A stretch of DNA of 19,050 nt from JAZGDL01 sp036477795 (GTDB lineage Bacteria > Planctomycetota > Phycisphaerae > UBA1845), in NCBI GenBank assembly GCA_036477795.1, contig JAZGDL010000055.1, positions 1-19,050 on the forward strand. The letters are read 5' to 3'. Both the position numbers and the translations under genes were made by a program. The notes beneath the pieces are model-generated. The model made no database searches. It saw only the letters and a program-made list of their open reading frames with translations, and was not told the origin of the DNA. Positions 15,255 through 19,050 of the stretch are shown piece by piece. Within the stretch, counting starts at the first letter, position 1. The number at the start of each line of letters is the position of its first letter.

Positions 15255-16021
15255 CACTCAGTCCCATCGGGTTCGGGGCGTTCAAGATCGGCCGCAACGA
15301 AAACGTCAAGTACGCTCAGGGATACCCGCTTCCGGATCAGCACGCAGTGGATTCGCTGCTTAATGGGGTTCTGGATCTGGGGATCAACTATATTGATACA
15401 GCCCCGGCGTACGGGCTGAGCGAGGAGCGTATCGGTGAGGCCCTTGCGGGCCGGCGCGATGAATTCGTGCTGTCCAGCAAGGTCGGGGAGAGCTTTGTGG
15501 ACGGGCGCTCGGTGTATGATTTTTCGGCGTCGGGCGCGCGTGAAAGCGTCGAGCGGAGCCTGCGGCGACTACGGACGGATGTGTTGGACATCGTCTTCGT
15601 GCATGCCAGCCGGGATGATATGGCGGTGTTGAACGATACCGAGGTGGTGGAGGCGTTGCAGGGGCTGCGCGACGGGGGGCTGATCCGGCGCATGGGGTTT
15701 TCAGGCTATACTATCGAGGCGGTCCGTTCGGCGCTTTCGTGGTCGGATGCGATCATGGTCGAATACCATTCGGAGGATCTGACCCTGGAGCCGGTGATTG
15801 CCGAGGCGGCGGAGCGCGGCATCCGTGTGATAGTCAAGAAGGGGCTGTCTTCGGGGCGGCTGGACGCGGGCGAGTCGGTGCAGTTTGTGCTGAGCAACGA
15901 GGGCGTGACGAGTCTTCTGGTGGGTAGTTTGAACCTCGAGCACATGCGTGAGAATCTGCGCGAGGCCCGTTGTGTCCGGGCGGTTGAGTGCGAGAAAGGA
16001 TTCTCGCACCAGCACCTTTAG
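15236..16021 (+). CDS. Aldo/keto reductase family protein
   Basis: This 261-residue TIM-barrel NAD(P)H oxidoreductase has the AKR tetrad: D54 and Y59 in NYIDTAPAYG, K82 in LSSKVG and H123 in DIVFVHAS. IGFGAFKIGR at the start and LLVGSLNLEHMRENL near the end fit the family cofactor loops. It is somewhat shorter than typical (about 300), which can be normal for some AKR clades. TTG at 15188 opens the frame, but ATG 15236 begins the conserved LTLSPIGFG segment and overlaps the FAD gene by 19 nt. Substrate unknown. Confidence 0.87.
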   Translation: MGDTSLTLSPIGFGAFKIGRNENVKYAQGYPLPDQHAVDSLLNGVLDLGINYIDTAPAYGLSEERIGEALAGRRDEFVLSSKVGESFVDGRSVYDFSASGARESVERSLRRLRTDVLDIVFVHASRDDMAVLNDTEVVEALQGLRDGGLIRRMGFSGYTIEAVRSALSWSDAIMVEYHSEDLTLEPVIAEAAERGIRVIVKKGLSSGRLDAGESVQFVLSNEGVTSLLVGSLNLEHMRENLREARCVRAVECEKGFSHQHL

Positions 16022-16047
16022 GGGACGTGCAACCATAGTTTGACGAT

Positions 16048-16069
16048 CCCACGGATTGCAATCCGTGGG
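16048..16069. repeat. Perfect 22-bp palindrome (CCCACGGATTG half-site)
   Basis: CCCACGGATTG is followed directly by its exact reverse complement, with no spacer. It lies in the 68-base gap between the aldo/keto reductase and gmhB-like genes, just upstream of the latter's Shine-Dalgarno (GGGAG). There is no T-tract. It may be a short palindromic repeat, an operator-like site or an mRNA hairpin. Confidence 0.8.
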
Positions 16070-16089
16070 CTTTGGGAGTTCTTGTTGGT

Positions 16090-16944
16090 ATGAGTCAAGC
16101 GGCGGTGTTTCTGGATCGGGACGACACCCTGGTGGTCGATTTGGGTTTCATCGACCATCCGGACAAGGTGATGCTGGTCCCGGGAGCGGTTGAGGCGGTT
16201 CGGCGTTTGAAGTCAGCGGGGTATAGCGTGGTGGTGGCCACCAATCAGTCGGGGGTGGCCCGGGGGTATTTCGACGAGGAGCGATTGCAGGCCATTCATG
16301 CGCGGGTGCAGGAGTTGCTTTCAGCCGGCGGGGTGCGGCTGGACGGGATTTACTACTGCCCTTATCTGGATGGTCCCGAGGCGACGGTGCCCCGGTATCG
16401 AAAGGCCAGCAACCTCCGCAAGCCGGCGCCGGGGATGTTGCTGAAGGCCGCCCGGGAACTGGATATTGATCTTTCGCGCTCGTGGATGATCGGCGATGAG
16501 GCCCGGGACGTCGAGGCCGGCGCAGCCGCGGGGTGCCGGACGATTCTGATCGATCGCAACGGGAGCGAGCCGGACGGTGGAGCGGTTCAAGCCGACCACC
16601 GCACGAGCTGTCTTCTGGAGGCTGTCATGATCGTGGAACGGCACAGTGAGCAGGACATCGATTCGCGGGAGGAGCAGGCCGGTGATGCGGATAGCGAACA
16701 GTTGGCGTTGCTGCGGGAGATTCGCGATCTGTTGGACCGTAAGGAGCGGGTGTCGCTTCATGATGATTTTTCATTTTTCCGGCTGATGGCCACCCTGGTT
16801 CAGATGCTGGCCCTGGTGGTGGCTGGTTGGGGCCTTTATGCGATGTTCACCGATCAGCCGGCGGCGGCGTTGACACGTTTCGCGCTGGCCGGCTTCGCCC
16901 AGTTGGGGATGATCAGCTTCATGCTGGCCGACCGCCGGCGGTGA
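16090..16944 (+). CDS. gmhB: GmhB-like HAD-IIIA phosphatase with C-terminal membrane extension
   Basis: This 284-residue protein has an N-terminal HAD phosphatase of about 175 residues and a tail. HAD motifs: nucleophile LDRDDTL (D9, D11), VVATNQSGVARGYF (T51), K111 in LRKPAPGML, and GDEARDVEAG (D136, D140). This fits D-glycero-D-manno-heptose 1,7-bisphosphate 7-phosphatase (ADP-heptose pathway) and its HisB-N relatives. Unlike standard GmhB (about 190 residues) it keeps Cys90 but lacks the rest of the zinc cluster (usual CxH...CxC before RKP; here CPYL...SNLRKP). Residues 176-225 are acidic and likely linker; two hydrophobic helices follow (about 228-250, 258-278), so it may be membrane-anchored. 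The frame opens with TTG six codons earlier, but ATG 16090 begins the conserved strand. Confidence 0.8.
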   Translation: MSQAAVFLDRDDTLVVDLGFIDHPDKVMLVPGAVEAVRRLKSAGYSVVVATNQSGVARGYFDEERLQAIHARVQELLSAGGVRLDGIYYCPYLDGPEATVPRYRKASNLRKPAPGMLLKAARELDIDLSRSWMIGDEARDVEAGAAAGCRTILIDRNGSEPDGGAVQADHRTSCLLEAVMIVERHSEQDIDSREEQAGDADSEQLALLREIRDLLDRKERVSLHDDFSFFRLMATLVQMLALVVAGWGLYAMFTDQPAAALTRFALAGFAQLGMISFMLADRRR

Positions 16945-16954
16945 CAGCCTCGCG

Positions 16955-17112
16955 CTATGTTACGGCGACCGAGCGGGCGACGGCGTTGAGCCGTTTGTCG
17001 AGCGTCCATAGGGGAGCGGGGGTGCGCATTGCCGAGGCCATAAGATGCACGACGATCCAGCCGATTCCCGTTCCGAAGAGATGATGGCGATCGACGTGTC
17101 AACCAAGGTCAT
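16955..17112 (-). pseudogene. vapC: vapC PIN-domain toxin remnant
   Basis: Immediately after vapB (ATGA overlap) the frame starts MTLVDTSIAI, the first strand of VapC PIN toxins with the first acidic residue (D5). About 40 bases on, another frame gives the PIN C terminus, GIGWIVVHLMAS then AMRTPAPLWTLDKRL, ending at TAG. Only 158 bases remain of a gene normally around 390, so most of the middle is deleted and the ends are out of frame. The usual Asp of GWVD.HLLAS is Val here. No active nuclease is expected. Confidence 0.75.
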
Positions 17113-17309
17113 CGTCCGTTACCCAGACGTCGGCGCTGCGCGCGGGCCAGCCCCTTCTCGGTTCCGCCGAGCTTGGCGAGGCGCCTGGCGCTTTCCATGG
17201 CGATCAGCGCTCCGAGTCCGGCGTGAATGAGTGAGGTTTTCTCGGCAATGCCGGACAGTTTTGTGGCCCGCTCGATCAGCTTGCGGTCGATGTTGAGCGT
17301 CGTACGCAT
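17109..17309 (-). CDS. vapB: VapB-type ribbon-helix-helix antitoxin
   Basis: A small protein of about 66 residues beginning MRTTLNIDRKLIERA, a ribbon-helix-helix DNA-binding motif of the VapB family, followed by SGIAEKTSLIHAGL and a charged toxin-binding tail (LAKLGGTEKGLARAQRRR). An ATG two codons upstream (17315) is also possible. No Shine-Dalgarno is seen; a good promoter places the likely transcription start close to the ATG, so it may be leaderless. The stop overlaps the vapC remnant ATG. With the toxin broken, it may persist as a DNA-binding regulator or solitary antitoxin. Confidence 0.8.
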   Translation of the reverse strand: MRTTLNIDRKLIERATKLSGIAEKTSLIHAGLGALIAMESARRLAKLGGTEKGLARAQRRRLGNGR

Positions 17310-17316
17310 GTGCATT

Positions 17317-17345
17317 AGTATGCAGCGTTTGTGCAGCTCAATCAA
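17317..17345 (-). promoter_or_regulatory. Candidate sigma-70 promoter for vapB
   Basis: On the minus strand TTGATT (17340-17345) and CATACT (17317-17322) are spaced 17 bases apart. Transcription would start about seven bases downstream, near 17310, at or next to the vapB ATG. Motif-based only. Confidence 0.4.
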
Positions 17346-17410
17346 GGGGGCTGCGTTCGAGCCCCGACAGGTCTGCATTTCGTTCGTAGAATCCGTCAGC
17401 GCATCGATCA

Positions 17411-18649
17411 ATGGGGGTCACGTATCGTTGTCGGGACGTCGCCCAGGATTTACAATGCGTCGTCGTGGGAAGCTATAAATCACATTCTAGGATTGATCCC
17501 AGGCGCATCCTGGTCGTGCTGCCGACGTGGGTTGGTGACTTTGTGATGGCTACGCCGGTGCTGCGGGCCATTCGGGCGCGGTTTGGGCGGGCTTCTGTCA
17601 CCTTTCTGGCGGTGCCGAATCTTGTGGGGCTCATCGAGGACGGACCGTGGATGGATGAGGTGGTGGTCTGGCCGGGGAGGGGCCGGAAGAGCAGCGTGGC
17701 GGATTTTATCGCGGTGGTGCGGCGGCTCCGTCGACAGAAGTTTGATCTGGCTGTGCTGCTGCCGAACTCGTTTCGCTCCGGGCTGATGGCCCGGCTGGCT
17801 GGGGCGCGGCGGCGGGTGGGGTATGATCGCGACGGTCGCGGCTGGTTGCTGACCGATCGACTGGCTGTGCCGCGGGTGAACGGGGAGATTCAACCCCATC
17901 CCATCTGCAAGTACTACGCCGACATCGCTCGGGCCCTGGGCTGTGAGGAGCCGGGCGATCGGTTGGAACTGTTTACCAATCCGGAGTGTGAGGCTTCGGT
18001 GGACCGGCGGTTGCAGGCGTTGGGGGTCAGCCAGGGATGGTCCGCACGCCGGCCCACACGCGATAGGGGATGGTCCGCACGGCGGACCCTACGCGATACC
18101 GGCGGCACCCGGGGGGGGGCTTTGGTGGTGGTTAGCCCGGGGGCGTCGTTCGGGGCGTCCAAGCTGTGGCTATGTGAACGGTTTGCGGAGTTGGGAGATC
18201 GGCTGATCGCTGAGCACGGGGCGGCGGTGGTGGTTATCTGTGGGCCTGGGGAGGAGGGGATCGCGCGGCAGATCGGCGAGACCATGCGGGGCCAGGGGCG
18301 TGTGCTGGACGACCCGCTGCTGACGCTCGGGGAGCTGAAGGCATTAATCAAGCGTTGCGATCTGCTGGTTTGTAACGATGCGGGGCCGCGGCATATCGCC
18401 AAGGCCTTTGGGGCGGCTGTGGCTACGGTCTTCGGGCCGACGCATCAGGCCTGGACGGATACAGCCTATCCGTTGGAGCGCAAGGTTCAGATCGAGGTTG
18501 ATTGCGGGCCCTGTCAGAAGAAAGTGTGTCCCTTCGACCATCATAAGTGTATGACGGGGGTGAGCGTGGACATGGTTTATGAGCGGTGCTTGGAGCTTCT
18601 CGAAGCCCGCCGCCAACAACCTCGCCCACAAGAGGCGGCGCTGCAGTGA
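17411..18649 (+). CDS. waaF: Lipopolysaccharide heptosyltransferase II (GT9 family)
   Basis: This 412-residue glycosyltransferase adds heptose to the LPS inner core from ADP-heptose, at the cytoplasmic membrane face. The N-terminal GT-B domain begins RRILVVLPTWVGDFVMATPVL; the C-terminal, donor-binding domain has VSPGASFGASKLW, VCNDAGPRHIAKAFG, FGPTHQAWTD and the WaaF-like Cys/His stretch CGPCQKKVCPFDHHKCM. Residues 209-236, between the domains, contain a peptide repeat (GWSARRPTRDR, GWSARRTLRDT) encoded by a duplicated palindromic element. A G9 run follows at 18111-18119. E. coli WaaF is about 348 residues, so the insert and a non-conserved N terminus account for much of the excess. The start is uncertain: no Shine-Dalgarno precedes 17411, and conserved sequence begins only at about residue 31. 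Confidence 0.9.
   Translation: MGVTYRCRDVAQDLQCVVVGSYKSHSRIDPRRILVVLPTWVGDFVMATPVLRAIRARFGRASVTFLAVPNLVGLIEDGPWMDEVVVWPGRGRKSSVADFIAVVRRLRRQKFDLAVLLPNSFRSGLMARLAGARRRVGYDRDGRGWLLTDRLAVPRVNGEIQPHPICKYYADIARALGCEEPGDRLELFTNPECEASVDRRLQALGVSQGWSARRPTRDRGWSARRTLRDTGGTRGGALVVVSPGASFGASKLWLCERFAELGDRLIAEHGAAVVVICGPGEEGIARQIGETMRGQGRVLDDPLLTLGELKALIKRCDLLVCNDAGPRHIAKAFGAAVATVFGPTHQAWTDTAYPLERKVQIEVDCGPCQKKVCPFDHHKCMTGVSVDMVYERCLELLEARRQQPRPQEAALQ
18034..18098 (+). repeat. Tandem pair of family A palindromic elements inside waaF
   Basis: Units 18034-18065 and 18067-18098 agree at about 28 of 32 bases. The second contains the intact hairpin GGTCCGC-ACG-GCGGACC; the first has a decayed right stem half. 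Bases 18071-18092 are identical to the reverse complement of 7198-7219. The pair is translated in frame as two copies of GWSARR.TRD-like peptide, between the two GT-B domains. Confidence 0.85.
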
Positions 18650-18658
18650 TAGCGGGTT

Positions 18659-19050
18659 ATGCCGGTCAACTATTCCAACGGATTCGTCTCGGTGGGTGAT
18701 CTGACGGTGGCCCGGCCGTGGGTGGATTTGCTTGAACGGCACGGACTAACGTCACTGGAGGCGTTGATGTCCTACGATGCCGCCAGCCGGTTGGACAAAC
18801 CGGGTCTGCCTTCGTGGCGGGAGCGGCTGCGGCTGGAGCTGGCCGACGGGGAAGGTGACGTTGTGACGCTCTTCATGAAGCGGTATCGACGCCCGCCTCC
18901 GGGAGGTCGGGGCCCGTGGTGGTCGGGGTCGGCCGGGCATGGGACGGCGTGGATGGAATGGCGCTGGATCCGCGCCGTGGCGGCCGACGGTGTCGACTGT
19001 GTGCGTCCGGTGGCGTTTGGGGAGTCGATGCGCGGGCGTCGGGAGCGTTT
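18659..19050 (+). CDS. Lipopolysaccharide kinase (InaA/WaaP/Kdo-kinase-like), partial
   Basis: A frame starting at ATG 18659, nine bases after the waaF stop, is open to the right edge (130 residues). It shows a protein-kinase-like N lobe: LFMKRYRRPPPG, with a Lys in the expected ATP-binding strand, then a glycine/tryptophan-rich loop (GPWWSGSAGHGTAWMEW) and WIRAVAADGVDCVRPVAFGE. This matches bacterial LPS kinases that phosphorylate Kdo or heptose in the inner core. The catalytic Asp and metal-binding motifs lie beyond the window, so activity cannot be judged. Closeness to waaF supports the LPS role. The Shine-Dalgarno is weak. Confidence 0.75.
   Translation, partial: MPVNYSNGFVSVGDLTVARPWVDLLERHGLTSLEALMSYDAASRLDKPGLPSWRERLRLELADGEGDVVTLFMKRYRRPPPGGRGPWWSGSAGHGTAWMEWRWIRAVAADGVDCVRPVAFGESMRGRRER

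Noticed and set aside
17449..17480. TTTACA and TATAAAT as a promoter for waaF
   Set aside because: Spacing is 19 bases and it would lie inside the annotated start region, leaving no in-frame ATG before the conserved domain; kept only as a reason to doubt the 17411 start.

Overview
The window is high-GC bacterial chromosome from a Gram-negative organism. The best guess is a planctomycete (Planctomycetota, Phycisphaerae-like). Pointers are a prepilin-type protein with a C-terminal FFDGHV motif, a secreted protein joining a dockerin-like segment to GACC-type cysteine modules, an ABC permease fused to a CPBP protease, and lipid A/LPS core genes. This assignment is inference from gene content. There are no rRNA, tRNA, CRISPR, phage or transposase genes.

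Layout. (1) 1-4612, minus strand: an apparent three-gene operon encoding a small one-helix membrane protein, a prepilin-like protein whose start overlaps it, and a large exported protein that runs off the left edge (1027 residues visible). (2) 4613-5756: a mostly non-coding stretch with a perfect 27-bp inverted repeat, then an intact hicB antitoxin behind only the tail of hicA, with two copies of a 33-bp repeat where the hicA front half should be. (3) 5757-7148, minus strand: fumC. (4) 7149-7392: a divergent intergenic region carrying hairpin repeats. (5) 7393-10301, plus strand: a NatA-type ABC ATPase and a permease fused to a CPBP protease, overlapping by ATGA. (6) 10298-10940, minus strand: a complete MntA/HepT toxin-antitoxin pair. 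(7) 11220-19050, plus strand: rnhA, a MEMO-family protein, lpxK, an FAD oxidoreductase, an aldo/keto reductase, a GmhB-like phosphatase, waaF and the start of an LPS-kinase-like gene. A minus-strand vapB with a wrecked vapC lies between the gmhB-like gene and waaF.

How it fits together. lpxK (lipid A 4'-kinase), the GmhB-like phosphatase (ADP-heptose supply), waaF (heptose transfer) and the LPS kinase make a lipid A/inner-core cluster. The MEMO, FAD and AKR genes are packed into it by short gaps or overlaps but have no obvious LPS role. The left-hand operon is about exported or surface structures.

The most unusual signals are repeats. A palindromic element at 7198-7272 shares a 22-nt identical core with a tandem pair inserted in frame inside waaF, adding a peptide repeat between its two domains. 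Several other palindrome families sit between genes. Two of the three toxin-antitoxin modules have kept the antitoxin and lost a working toxin.
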